Origin: Neobacillus rhizophilus
Lineage (GTDB): Bacteria > Bacillota > Bacilli > Bacillales > Cytobacillaceae
Direction: 5' to 3'
Assembly (NCBI RefSeq): GCF_018343535.1
Contig: NZ_JAGYPF010000004.1
Coordinates: 703,666-767,665, forward strand
Length of the DNA: 64,000 nucleotides
The position numbers and the translations under genes are program-made. A model generated the notes under the pieces. That model was not told where the DNA came from. It was given only the letters and a program-made list of their open reading frames with translations, and made no database searches. Positions 42,022 to 49,793 of the stretch are shown here, one piece after another; the stretch's first letter is position 1; every line of letters starts with the position of its first letter.

Positions 42022-42921
42022 ATGAGTGTACAGGACGAAAATAAATTAACAAAAATAAAAAATTCCCTTGAAAGTCGTGTAGTTACATTGCCTGATGGAA
42101 CTTCTCTACCAAGAATAGGACAAGGAACTTGGTACATGGGAGAAAATCCTCAAATGAGAGAAAGGGAAATCAAAGCTTTACAACTCGGAATAGAATTAGG
42201 CATGAAACTAATAGATACGGCGGAAATGTATGGTAATGGCGATTCTGAACGCTTAGTAGGTGAAGCAATTAAAGGACGTAGAGATGACGTCTTTTTAGTA
42301 TCAAAGGTGTATCCTCATCATGCAGGATTAGATATGATTGCCAAAGCGTGTGAAAACAGTCTAAAAAGGCTTGGAACCGATCATCTTGATTTGTACCTTT
42401 TACACTGGCGAGGACGTGTGCCATTAGCAGAAACCATTGAAGGAATGGAAAAGCTACGCAAGGAAGGAAAAATAGTAAGGTGGGGAGTCTCCAATTTTGA
42501 TACCGATGATATGAAAGAGTTATGGAACACCCCTAACGGAAAAAATTGTATGACTAATCAAGTGTTATACCATCTTGGTTCAAGGGGTATAGATTATGAT
42601 CTCTTACCATGGCAGCAAGAACATCACATGCCTATTATGGCATATAGCCCGCTAGCTCAAGGAGGTTCTTTAAGAAGACAACTGTTAACGGATCCAACCA
42701 TTAAAGAGATTGCAGAAAAATACGCTGTACAACCCTTACAAATCGCTCTCGCTTGGACAATCCGTTCTAACAATTGTCTAGCTATTCCAAAAGCTGTTCA
42801 AGAAGAACATGTACTAGCAAATGCGGAAGCTGCTATTATTGAATTAACAAAAGAGGATTTAAATAGACTTGATGAAGTATTTCCGCAACCGACTAGAAAA
42901 ATGCCTTTGGACATTATATAG
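42022..42921 (+). CDS. Aldo/keto reductase
   Basis: 299 residues. Tetrad visible: Asp in MKLIDTAEMYGNGDSE, Tyr in the same stretch (AEMY), Lys in VFLVSKVYPHHAGL, His in LYLLHWRGRVPL. C-terminal IPKAVQEEHVLANAEAAIIE binds NADPH. Resembles 2,5-diketo-gluconate reductase-like or YtbE-like enzymes. AAGGAAG site upstream. Single gene. Confidence 0.9.
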   Translation: MSVQDENKLTKIKNSLESRVVTLPDGTSLPRIGQGTWYMGENPQMREREIKALQLGIELGMKLIDTAEMYGNGDSERLVGEAIKGRRDDVFLVSKVYPHHAGLDMIAKACENSLKRLGTDHLDLYLLHWRGRVPLAETIEGMEKLRKEGKIVRWGVSNFDTDDMKELWNTPNGKNCMTNQVLYHLGSRGIDYDLLPWQQEHHMPIMAYSPLAQGGSLRRQLLTDPTIKEIAEKYAVQPLQIALAWTIRSNNCLAIPKAVQEEHVLANAEAAIIELTKEDLNRLDEVFPQPTRKMPLDII

Positions 42922-43010
42922 AAATTACTATAAGAGAGTTTATTTTTTTATCTTTCTGTCTTTTTGTCCTTGTATCACTGATACATATAGGAGAAGTTCG
43001 TACCTACTAA

Positions 43011-43040
43011 AAAAGCAGACCCAAACGGATCTGCTTCGTT
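43011..43040 (-). terminator. Terminator for the minus-strand SDR gene
   Basis: AAGCAGA (43013-43019) and TCTGCTT (43030-43036) around CCCAAACGGA; A/T runs on both sides allow use in both directions. Confidence 0.8.
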
Positions 43041-43760
43041 TTATGATGGATTTGTTGACCATAATCCAGCTGTTTTTACGAATACTCTTGGATTAAATTT
43101 TAAACTAGCCACGACTAATTCTGCAAGGTCTTCTGGGTGCATCACGTTTTCTTCATTGCCTTTAACAAGATTTGTATCAATGGCTAAATCTGTAACGACC
43201 GTGCTTGGTGTTAAAGCAGTAACACGGACATTATGTTTTCTTACTTCTAGCATAAGTGATTCTGTTAGCCCTAAAACAGCGAATTTAGAAGCACTGTAAG
43301 CACTTGTAACAGGAGCACCTTTTTGGCCAGCAGATGAAGAGATATTGATGATATCTCCTGATTTTCTTTCGATCATTCCTGGTAATACTGCTCTTGTTAC
43401 ATTATACACACCCATTAAATTGACATGGATGATTTTTTCCCATTCTTCTGGTGTTAGTTCAAGGAACCCGCCAAATTTAGCAACACCAGCATTGTTGATT
43501 AGGATATCAATTGGGCCTAAGTCTGATTTGATATGTTCAACAGCATGGGTAACGGATTCAAGATCGGTCACATCTGCTGTTGCTGCAGAAACCTTTACAT
43601 CAAATTGTGCTAGCTCAGCAGCTACCTTTTCTAGATTAGACATATTTAAGCCGATTAGGCCTAAATGAACTCCTTCTTTTGCTAAGGCGATAGCAGTAGC
43701 ACGTCCAATGCCTCTTCCTGCGCCAGTAACTATTGCAGTTTTTCCATTTAAAGAAATCAT
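43041..43760 (-). CDS. SDR-family 3-ketoacyl-ACP-reductase-like oxidoreductase
   Basis: 239 residues, classical SDR with all motifs: TGAGRGIGRATAIALAKEGV, NNAGVAKFGGF, catalytic Ser in IINISSSAGQKGAPVTSAYS and YxxxK in SAYSASKFAVLGLTESL. It resembles FabG and the YmfI/sepiapterin-like reductases; the substrate is not inferable. GGAG site before the ATG. Alone on its strand, upstream of hxlB but separated from it by 118 nt. Confidence 0.9.
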   Translation of the reverse strand: MISLNGKTAIVTGAGRGIGRATAIALAKEGVHLGLIGLNMSNLEKVAAELAQFDVKVSAATADVTDLESVTHAVEHIKSDLGPIDILINNAGVAKFGGFLELTPEEWEKIIHVNLMGVYNVTRAVLPGMIERKSGDIINISSSAGQKGAPVTSAYSASKFAVLGLTESLMLEVRKHNVRVTALTPSTVVTDLAIDTNLVKGNEENVMHPEDLAELVVASLKFNPRVFVKTAGLWSTNPS

Positions 43761-43878
43761 TTTTTCACTCCTAAAATTATTACAAATTGAAGTAGTACAT
43801 TCTAACAGAAAGACCGCAATCTTGCATGGAAACAGCTTGCGGTCTTTCCTATTTAGAACTCGAGGAATAATAATATAT

Positions 43879-44436
43879 TTATTCTAAGTTGGCGTGTCTA
43901 CCGTACATCTTATTGGTATCCAAACCTTTTTTCTCCATGAACCGAAGAATCACAGCGTCGTAAAATAGTAAAAGTGTTTGCTCAAATAATGAGCCCATTG
44001 GTTGAATCGTCTTAAAATCACTTTCCGACTGATCTTTAGGTGAGCCAGGCAACTTAATTGTGATATCCGCTAATTGTCCAATAGTGGACTCAGGGAAAAT
44101 GGTTACAGCTGCAATCGTCCCACCGATGCTTTTTGCTTTCCCAGCCATGGAAACTAAACCTTTCGTTTCTCCTGAACCTGATCCAATGATTAAGATGTCA
44201 TCTTTTTCAAAGTTAGGGGTTACTGTTTCGCCAATCACAAAGGCATCAATCCCCATGTGCATCATTCGCATAGCAAATGATTTAGCCATAAATCCAGATC
44301 TACCTGCGCCTGCAACAAAGATTTTTTTTGATTCAAGTATCCCATTAACTAATTTTTCAGCTTCATCATTCGAAATTAAATCTACGGAGCGATTTAACTC
44401 TTTTATGATTTCAGCTAGGTATTGAGTTGTATTCAT
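43879..44436 (-). CDS. hxlB: 6-phospho-3-hexuloisomerase
   Basis: 185 residues, usual length. Second enzyme of the ribulose monophosphate pathway, converting hexulose-6-phosphate to fructose-6-phosphate. SIS domain: IFVAGAGRSGFMAKSFAMRM, MHMGIDAFVIGETVTPNFEK, ILIIGSGSGETKGLVSMAGK, and PLGSLFEQ-like QPMGSLFEQTLLLFYDAVIL. It begins 8 nt behind hxlA and is co-transcribed with it. The pair fixes and detoxifies formaldehyde. Confidence 0.97.
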   Translation of the reverse strand: MNTTQYLAEIIKELNRSVDLISNDEAEKLVNGILESKKIFVAGAGRSGFMAKSFAMRMMHMGIDAFVIGETVTPNFEKDDILIIGSGSGETKGLVSMAGKAKSIGGTIAAVTIFPESTIGQLADITIKLPGSPKDQSESDFKTIQPMGSLFEQTLLLFYDAVILRFMEKKGLDTNKMYGRHANLE

Positions 44437-44444
44437 GATCTGAA

Positions 44445-45077
44445 TTACCCTTGATTAATCATTTTTTGCATTTTGGCAGCAGCAGCTTTTTTATCAGCTT
44501 GTCCAGTAATCCCGCCACCTACAATGACAAGGTCTGGTTGTACTTTGATGACTTCTGGAAGTGTGTCTAACTTTATACCACCTGCGATTGCAGTTTTAGC
44601 ATTTTTTACAACACCTTTGATGGTTTGTAAATCTTCAAAAGAGTTCTTTCCAACAGCTTGAAGATCGTAGCCAGTGTGCACACAAATATAATCAACACCC
44701 ATAGCGTCCACTTCTTTTGCACGTCCAGCCAGGTCTTTTACAGCAATCATATCAACAAGGATTTTTTTACCTTTTTTTTTCGCTTCTTCAACAGCACCTT
44801 TGATTGACATATCTTCCGCAGTTCCAAGTATTGTGACGATATCTGCACCTGCTTCAGAAGCTTTCATTACTTCATAACCAGCTGCATCCATGATTTTTAG
44901 GTCTGCTAATACCTTTAAGTTAGGGAATGCTTTTTTAACAGCTTTTACAGCATGAAGACCTTCGTTAATAACAACCGGTGTACCAATTTCAATGATATCA
45001 ATATGTTCCTCTACTTCTTTTACCAGCTCAATTGCTTCTGGGATATTTACTAAATCTAATGCTAATTGTAATTCCAT
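44445..45077 (-). CDS. hxlA: 3-hexulose-6-phosphate synthase
   Basis: 210 residues. Condenses formaldehyde with ribulose-5-phosphate. Motifs of the OMP-decarboxylase-like fold: LQLALDLVNIPEAIELVKEV, IDIIEIGTPVVINEGLHAVK, KVLADLKIMDAAGYEVMKAS, and the C-terminal phosphate site DLVIVGGGITGQADKKAAAA. GGAGTG lies 7 nt before the ATG. First gene of hxlAB; the divergent hxlR gene and two HxlR-type sites lie upstream, so induction by formaldehyde is expected. Confidence 0.97.
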   Translation of the reverse strand: MELQLALDLVNIPEAIELVKEVEEHIDIIEIGTPVVINEGLHAVKAVKKAFPNLKVLADLKIMDAAGYEVMKASEAGADIVTILGTAEDMSIKGAVEEAKKKGKKILVDMIAVKDLAGRAKEVDAMGVDYICVHTGYDLQAVGKNSFEDLQTIKGVVKNAKTAIAGGIKLDTLPEVIKVQPDLVIVGGGITGQADKKAAAAKMQKMINQG

Positions 45078-45271
45078 CTATATTCACTCCAATAATTTTT
45101 TTTTATTGTTGTACAGTGATAATATCTCCAAAGAGTAATAATACTTTTACAGTAATATATCCTTATAGTGCATTATCTGTACCGGTCAGCAATAAGGGAT
45201 ATCATATTCTCCCGCTGAACAATAGCAAGTATACAACGTATATAACAACAATAAAAGTACGCACTTTTATT

Positions 45272-45391
45272 TTACATAGTGTTAAAAAGTATACTATAAG
45301 ACAAACTGCTTAAAATAAAGGGAAATACAGTTGTTGGAACGCTTCCTCCACCAGTTAAGCCACTCACCGCAGCTTTAAATTGTTCCATCAT
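45272..45391 (-). CDS. Possible small peptide gene upstream of hxlA (uncertain)
   Basis: Reads MMEQFKAAVSGLTGGGSVPT, TVFPFILSSLSYSILFNTM. AAAGGGG lies 7 nt before the first ATG, an unusually good site. Its 3' end overlaps the HxlR-type site at 45274-45300, so the tail may be chance. It could be the broken start of a lost gene or a real leader peptide. Not recognised. Confidence 0.3.
   Translation of the reverse strand: MMEQFKAAVSGLTGGGSVPTTVFPFILSSLSYSILFNTM
45274..45300. promoter_or_regulatory. HxlR-type binding site 1
   Basis: ATAGTG-TTAAAAA-GTATACT with flanking bases. It matches site 2 at 45485-45512 in the same orientation. B. subtilis HxlR is known to bind direct repeats upstream of hxlAB. 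Confidence 0.55.
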
Positions 45392-45484
45392 TCTTTAACC
45401 CCTTTCTTGAACAGCAGAATAGAATTATATATTCACTGTATATATATAATGTATGGAAGTATATTACAAGTACAGACTTTTTTT

Positions 45485-45512
45485 CCATATAGTGAAAAAA
45501 GTATACTGTGGG
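45485..45512. promoter_or_regulatory. HxlR-type binding site 2
   Basis: ATAGTG-AAAAAA-GTATACT, 28 nt before the hxlR start. Arms are identical to site 1, with a spacer one base shorter. The position suggests hxlR autoregulation. Confidence 0.55.
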
Positions 45513-45539
45513 TTATAATAAATATGGAGGTGATGTGAA

Positions 45540-45905
45540 ATGTCGCGAATGCAGGATAAGATGTTTAATTGTGAAAAAGAATTAACTCTTTCTGTTATCG
45601 GTGGTAAATGGAAGATGCTTATATTATGGCATCTAGGAAAAGAGGGAACGAAGCGATTTGGTGAACTGAAAGCTCTTATGCCAGGGATCACGCAGAGAAT
45701 GCTAGTTAATCAGTTGCGAGAACTGGAAGAAGACTTGATTGTAAAACGCGAAGTCTATCCCGTGGTTCCTCCAAAAGTAGAATACTCCCTTACTGAACAA
45801 GGAAGAAGCTTGATGCCGATTCTCGATGCTATGTATAACTGGGGAAAAGATTATATGGAAACTGCTGGGTTGAATCCTTTAGTAAGACAAGAGTCGATTA
45901 GGTAA
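45540..45905 (+). CDS. hxlR: HxlR-family transcriptional activator
   Basis: 121 residues. Winged helix typical of HxlR: LTLSVIGGKWKMLILWHLGK, TKRFGELKALMPGITQRMLV, NQLRELEEDLIVKREVYPVV, PPKVEYSLTEQGRSLMPILD. The upstream GGAGGTGATG site is ideal. In B. subtilis HxlR activates hxlAB in response to formaldehyde; the divergent layout here is the same. A cysteine at residue 10 (MFNCEKELTLS) is the conserved N-terminal Cys of formaldehyde-responsive members. Confidence 0.93.
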   Translation: MSRMQDKMFNCEKELTLSVIGGKWKMLILWHLGKEGTKRFGELKALMPGITQRMLVNQLRELEEDLIVKREVYPVVPPKVEYSLTEQGRSLMPILDAMYNWGKDYMETAGLNPLVRQESIR

Positions 45906-45923
45906 ATTTTAACTGGTAATCTA

Positions 45924-45957
45924 AGGTTGACTCCGGCCAAGGGGGTCAACCTCTTTT
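45924..45957 (+). terminator. Terminator after hxlR
   Basis: AGGTTGAC (45924-45931) and GTCAACCT (45945-45952) around TCCGGCCAAGGGG, then CTTTT. Confidence 0.75.
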
Positions 45958-45966
45958 CATGATAAT

Positions 45967-46194
45967 TTAATAATTATTTTTAGTATTTTGTAATGTCTCA
46001 AAATAAAGCTGATAATTAACTTTTATTTTCATTTTTCCCAAAGCGGCTAACCATACCTTTTCGTTGATGGGTTTGGAAAAGGGGCTAAGGGTGTGTGTCC
46101 CAATTTGAAGAGCCACCTTCAGCTCTTGCATTTTTTTTATGAGGTCCGTAGTTTTCATTTCTAATTCAGTTTCAATTTCCTTATTAAGCTGCAT
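45967..46194 (-). CDS. Small hypothetical protein behind the BenE gene
   Basis: 75 residues: MQLNKEIETELEMKTTDLIK, KMQELKVALQIGTHTLSPFS, KPINEKVWLAALGKMKIKVN, YQLYFETLQ. The ATG is 10 nt behind the BenE stop without a clear site, so translation would be coupled. The first part is an amphipathic helix. It might be a fragment of a larger protein. Not recognised. Confidence 0.45.
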   Translation of the reverse strand: MQLNKEIETELEMKTTDLIKKMQELKVALQIGTHTLSPFSKPINEKVWLAALGKMKIKVNYQLYFETLQNTKNNY

Positions 46195-46204
46195 CAGTTC
46201 ATAC

Positions 46205-47401
46205 TTATGCTGTTTTGTTTACACTTTTTTCGCCTTTCTCTTCAGTAATATTTTCTATATATCGAGCAATGAATGAACCTATAAGTAAGGACCAAACCGG
46301 CGCGCTGATACTTAGAATTGTAGTGCCGGATAAACTAATAATAAAGGCAAATACAGTGCTAGTTTTTATTGAATGCTTCGAAAAAGCCTGATATAAACTA
46401 TTTCCGAACACATTTAATAAAGAAAATCCAACAATTATGGAAATAAACTCTTTTGGCAAGGTTTGAATAAGTGGAACCAATTTCCAGGAAAATAATCCGT
46501 AAACTAAAAGAAGAACACCAGCTATTACAGCCCCCATATATCTTTTTTCCTTTGGTCCTGCTTCTTTATCTGAACAGATTGCCGTTGCCATACCTGCGAT
46601 ATTTGCAGATTGACCTCCAAAAAAGCTAGTTATTAATGAAAATAACCCGCTAAAGGAGATAATTTTATTTATAGGAGCCCGATAATCATTTTGTTCCAAT
46701 GCACCAATAGCAACCGCTATATCATTACTTAGAATTAGAAGAGTAAGAGGGATAGCGATTGAAAGGAAACTAGATGTATTAAAGTCAGGAAACTGAATTT
46801 TAGGCATAAACGCTGCTGAAGTACCTTCAATGCTATTCAATGGATAGAACAGGTTCAATACAATAAACCCGATAATAATTGCTGAAATAACAGGTGGAAA
46901 CTTAAGTTTCCATCTCAAAAAAATCAAAAAGGTGATTAAAGAAATAAATCCAACAATAAATAGAGTGTTTATGGAAACAATAAAATTCACCATATAGTGG
47001 GTTATCATTCCTGCCAACATTGCAGAAATTATTTCTTTAGGCACTAACTTAATAAATTTTGAGAAAAAACCAAGAAATCCAATGATGCCCATTAGTAATG
47101 CTGAAATTAAATATGCCCCAATTAATTCATTAAAGGTAAACTGAGATGTCATCGTTGCTAAAAATGCTACACCCGTAAGTGTATGGCCTCCAACAATTGG
47201 TATTTTACTATACAAAGGAAGAATAATTCCAAATAACCCGCCAAATACGTAGACTGCAAATATCCATAAGATCGACTGTGTTGTATTGAAGTTTCCGTTT
47301 GAAGATGCTTCCAATATAAGCGCAGTCGGACCTGTTATGACGAATATTCCCGCAACCATACCTGCCGAAATATTTTTATGATTTAAGTCTTTAAAGATAA
47401 T
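46205..47401 (-). CDS. Benzoate/H+ symporter BenE-family transporter
   Basis: Ten to twelve membrane segments; family motifs are MVAGIFVITGPTALILEASS, KIPIVGGHTLTGVAFLATMT, TLLILSNDIAVAIGALEQND and FFGGQSANIAGMATAICSDK. It should import benzoate or a related aromatic acid. An ATG lies at 47359, but it has no ribosome site and the frame is open further upstream as FKDLNHKNISAG, which family members have. AGGGGG is correctly placed in front of an ATT at 47401, so I infer a rare ATT start (398 codons). The upstream region holds four operator-like repeats. Confidence 0.82.
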   Translation of the reverse strand: MIFKDLNHKNISAGMVAGIFVITGPTALILEASSNGNFNTTQSILWIFAVYVFGGLFGIILPLYSKIPIVGGHTLTGVAFLATMTSQFTFNELIGAYLISALLMGIIGFLGFFSKFIKLVPKEIISAMLAGMITHYMVNFIVSINTLFIVGFISLITFLIFLRWKLKFPPVISAIIIGFIVLNLFYPLNSIEGTSAAFMPKIQFPDFNTSSFLSIAIPLTLLILSNDIAVAIGALEQNDYRAPINKIISFSGLFSLITSFFGGQSANIAGMATAICSDKEAGPKEKRYMGAVIAGVLLLVYGLFSWKLVPLIQTLPKEFISIIVGFSLLNVFGNSLYQAFSKHSIKTSTVFAFIISLSGTTILSISAPVWSLLIGSFIARYIENITEEKGEKSVNKTA

Positions 47402-47525
47402 GGATTCCCCCTATTCCACATGTAATCTGTGTTTTCCCCTCTTTTGCTTATACAATATTTACCTTTTTGCGTTTTGCTCAAGTAGACCCATTGTATACTA
47501 ATCTAATTTTATAAAGGATTATCAG

Positions 47526-47661
47526 TTTTTACATCATCCAATCATCAGTTTTTATTACCATCCATTTACATTTTTAAAAAAAGTTCCTATATCAGGAATG
47601 TATTCTATCTTTTTTTAGGAATGGATGGTTAAAAAAGAGTATAAGTGGATGATTAAAAAAA
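47526..47661. promoter_or_regulatory. Symmetric array of four TGGATGRTTAAAAA sites
   Basis: Two reverse copies (TTTTTACATCATCCA, 47526-47540; TTTTTATTACCATCCA, 47549-47564) face two forward copies (TGGATGGTTAAAAAA, 47622-47636; TGGATGATTAAAAAAA, 47646-47661). Within each pair the TGGA/TCCA ends are exactly 24 bp apart. The array lies between benE (leftward) and a broken aminotransferase gene (rightward). It looks like a regulator binding region. Confidence 0.6.
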
Positions 47662-47805
47662 TTTTAATTCCTTTATATTGTGTATATGAAGTAAACAACA
47701 CGTTCTATTAATATTATAGGTTATTGTGTGAATGTGTTCACAAATTTTTATCTTTACCAGTCTATTTAATTATTCAAATGTTGTTAGATTTAAAACTAAA
47801 TTGAT

Positions 47806-48134
47806 TGTGGGGATTGGTTATGAACGAGATAAAAAAGAATTTGGATTAAAAAGGGTAATAAAACTAGCATCTAATGAGAATCCCCTCGGACCATCTCCTA
47901 AAGCCATTGAAGCAATCTCTGGTAGTCTTACAGGACTTAATCGTTATCCAGATGCACATGCCATTGAGTTGAAGAAGATTATTGCATCATGGAGTAGGCA
48001 CTATAGCCATTAACACAACTGAATTAAGAATCGCTTTTTCTTGCGTGGAAGAAGAGGATTTAGAAGAACTTTTTGAATTGGTATATTTAGGAATAAATGA
48101 AGTGATGGCAAAGGAAGTAGAAAATAATGTCTAA
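47806..48134 (+). pseudogene. Class I aminotransferase (HisC/MalY-like) deletion remnant
   Basis: The first frame gives KRVIKLASNENPLGPSPKAI then EAISGSLTGLNRYPDAHAIE, the N-terminus of histidinol-phosphate aminotransferase-type enzymes, stopping at 48013. Another frame from 47991 gives GTIAINTTELRIAFSCVEEE then DLEELFELVYLGINEVMAKE, the C-terminus of a class I aminotransferase, stopping at 48134. The middle, including the PLP Lys, is deleted. The two ends may come from one gene or from two. Confidence 0.7.
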
Positions 48135-48247
48135 TGCTACAGAAACACTTGATGGGTTAGGAAAGTATGTTTCAAGAGAACACTTTCATCATCTATTACA
48201 ACTCTGATTCACTTTACTTTGCAAGATGAGAAAGGGTGAGAAAAGGA

Positions 48248-49726
48248 TTGGTAAACCAATTTGAAACTCCGTTATTTACAGCTTTAAAAAAACATGCAGA
48301 AAAAAATCCAATCCAATTCCACATTCCCGGTCATAAAAAGGGGAATGGAATGGATCCTGAGTTTAGAGAATTTATTGGTGAAAATGCACTTTCAATCGAT
48401 TTAATTAACATTGGACCTCTTGATGACTTACATCTTCCAAAAGGAATCATCAAACAGTCACAAGAGTTGGCTGCAAAAGCATTCGGTGCGGATTATACCT
48501 TTTTCTCTGTTCAGGGTACGAGCGGGGCCATAATGGCCATGATTATGTCTGTTTGCGCACCGGGTGATAAAATTCTGGTACCGCGAAACGTTCACAAATC
48601 AATCATGAGTGCGATCGTTTTTTCAGGTGCAGTTCCTATTTTTATTCATCCGGAAGTAGATTCCAAGTTTGGTGTCTCTCATGGGATTACACCAGATTCC
48701 ATAGAAAGTGCATTAGTTTTACACCCGGATACAAAAGCTGTTCTTGTTATCAATCCAACCTATTATGGAATCTCTGGGGATTTAAGAAGAATTGTCAACA
48801 TTGCACATTCTAGAAACATTCCGGTTCTTGTAGATGAAGCCCATGGAGCGCATATTCATTTCCATAAGGAACTGCCGTTATCTGCCATGGAGGCAGGGGC
48901 TGACATGGCTGCAACAAGTGTGCACAAATTAGGCAGTTCCCTTACTCAGAGCTCCATTCTAAATTTACGGGGAAAACTTGTTTCACCCAAACGGGTACAA
49001 TCGGTTCTGAGTATGTTAACGACAACCTCGACCTCTTATTTATTACTGGCATCATTAGACGTAGCCAGAAAATCATTAGCTACAGAAGGACAAGCACTGT
49101 TGGAGGGCACGATTCGAAAAGCAGAAGAAACACGTTCGAAAATTAATGAAATTCCTCATCTTTATTGTATGGGGCATGAAATTCTGGAATCAAGTGCAGC
49201 CGTCGCGATGGATCCTACCAAGCTTTTAATATCTGTAAAAGAGTTAGGGATTACAGGATATGATGTTGAAAAATGGCTGCGAAATCGATTTAATATTGAA
49301 GTCGAATTGTCCGATTTGTACAACATCCTTTGTATTGTAACACCTGGAGATACTCAGGAGGATTTAAACACACTTATAAAAGCATTAACTGTATTGTCAC
49401 AAGAATATAAAGTTCAAGCGGACATGAATATAAACAGTTCGGTCTTGTTACCTGAAATTCCTTCGTTGGCTTTAACACCACGGGATGCTTATTACGCTGA
49501 AACGGAAGTGATTCCATTTGAACAGTCTGTTGGAAGAATCATTGCAGAATTTGTAATGGTTTATCCGCCAGGCATCCCAATTTTTATACCGGGTGAAATA
49601 ATTACGGAAGAGAATATAGTATACACAAGAAAAAATATCGAAGTCGGTCTTCCTGTTCAAGGTGCAGAGGATGAACAACTAAGAACTATTCGAGTTATCA
49701 AGGAATATATACCATTTAATAGTTAA
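48248..49726 (+). CDS. speA: Orn/Lys/Arg decarboxylase-family enzyme (SpeA-like)
   Basis: 492 residues from TTG 48248 (GGGTGAG about 7 nt upstream; GTG 48236 is adjacent to its site). Short Bacillus-type decarboxylase of the aspartate-aminotransferase fold: QFHIPGHKKGNGMDPEFREF, TFFSVQGTSGAIMAMIMSVC, VLVDEAHGAHIHFHKELP, PLP Lys in AATSVHKLGSSLTQSSILNL. Arginine (to agmatine) is the usual substrate in this group, but lysine is possible. The C-terminal part is present (YPPGIPIFIPGE). It may share a transcript with the acyl-CoA dehydrogenase-like gene 67 nt behind. Confidence 0.85.
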   Translation: MVNQFETPLFTALKKHAEKNPIQFHIPGHKKGNGMDPEFREFIGENALSIDLINIGPLDDLHLPKGIIKQSQELAAKAFGADYTFFSVQGTSGAIMAMIMSVCAPGDKILVPRNVHKSIMSAIVFSGAVPIFIHPEVDSKFGVSHGITPDSIESALVLHPDTKAVLVINPTYYGISGDLRRIVNIAHSRNIPVLVDEAHGAHIHFHKELPLSAMEAGADMAATSVHKLGSSLTQSSILNLRGKLVSPKRVQSVLSMLTTTSTSYLLLASLDVARKSLATEGQALLEGTIRKAEETRSKINEIPHLYCMGHEILESSAAVAMDPTKLLISVKELGITGYDVEKWLRNRFNIEVELSDLYNILCIVTPGDTQEDLNTLIKALTVLSQEYKVQADMNINSSVLLPEIPSLALTPRDAYYAETEVIPFEQSVGRIIAEFVMVYPPGIPIFIPGEIITEENIVYTRKNIEVGLPVQGAEDEQLRTIRVIKEYIPFNS

Positions 49727-49793
49727 CAAACAGAAGCAAGAGAGCATTGAATGGAGGAAATAGAAATATCCTATCAGGATTAGGGGTGCAAAT

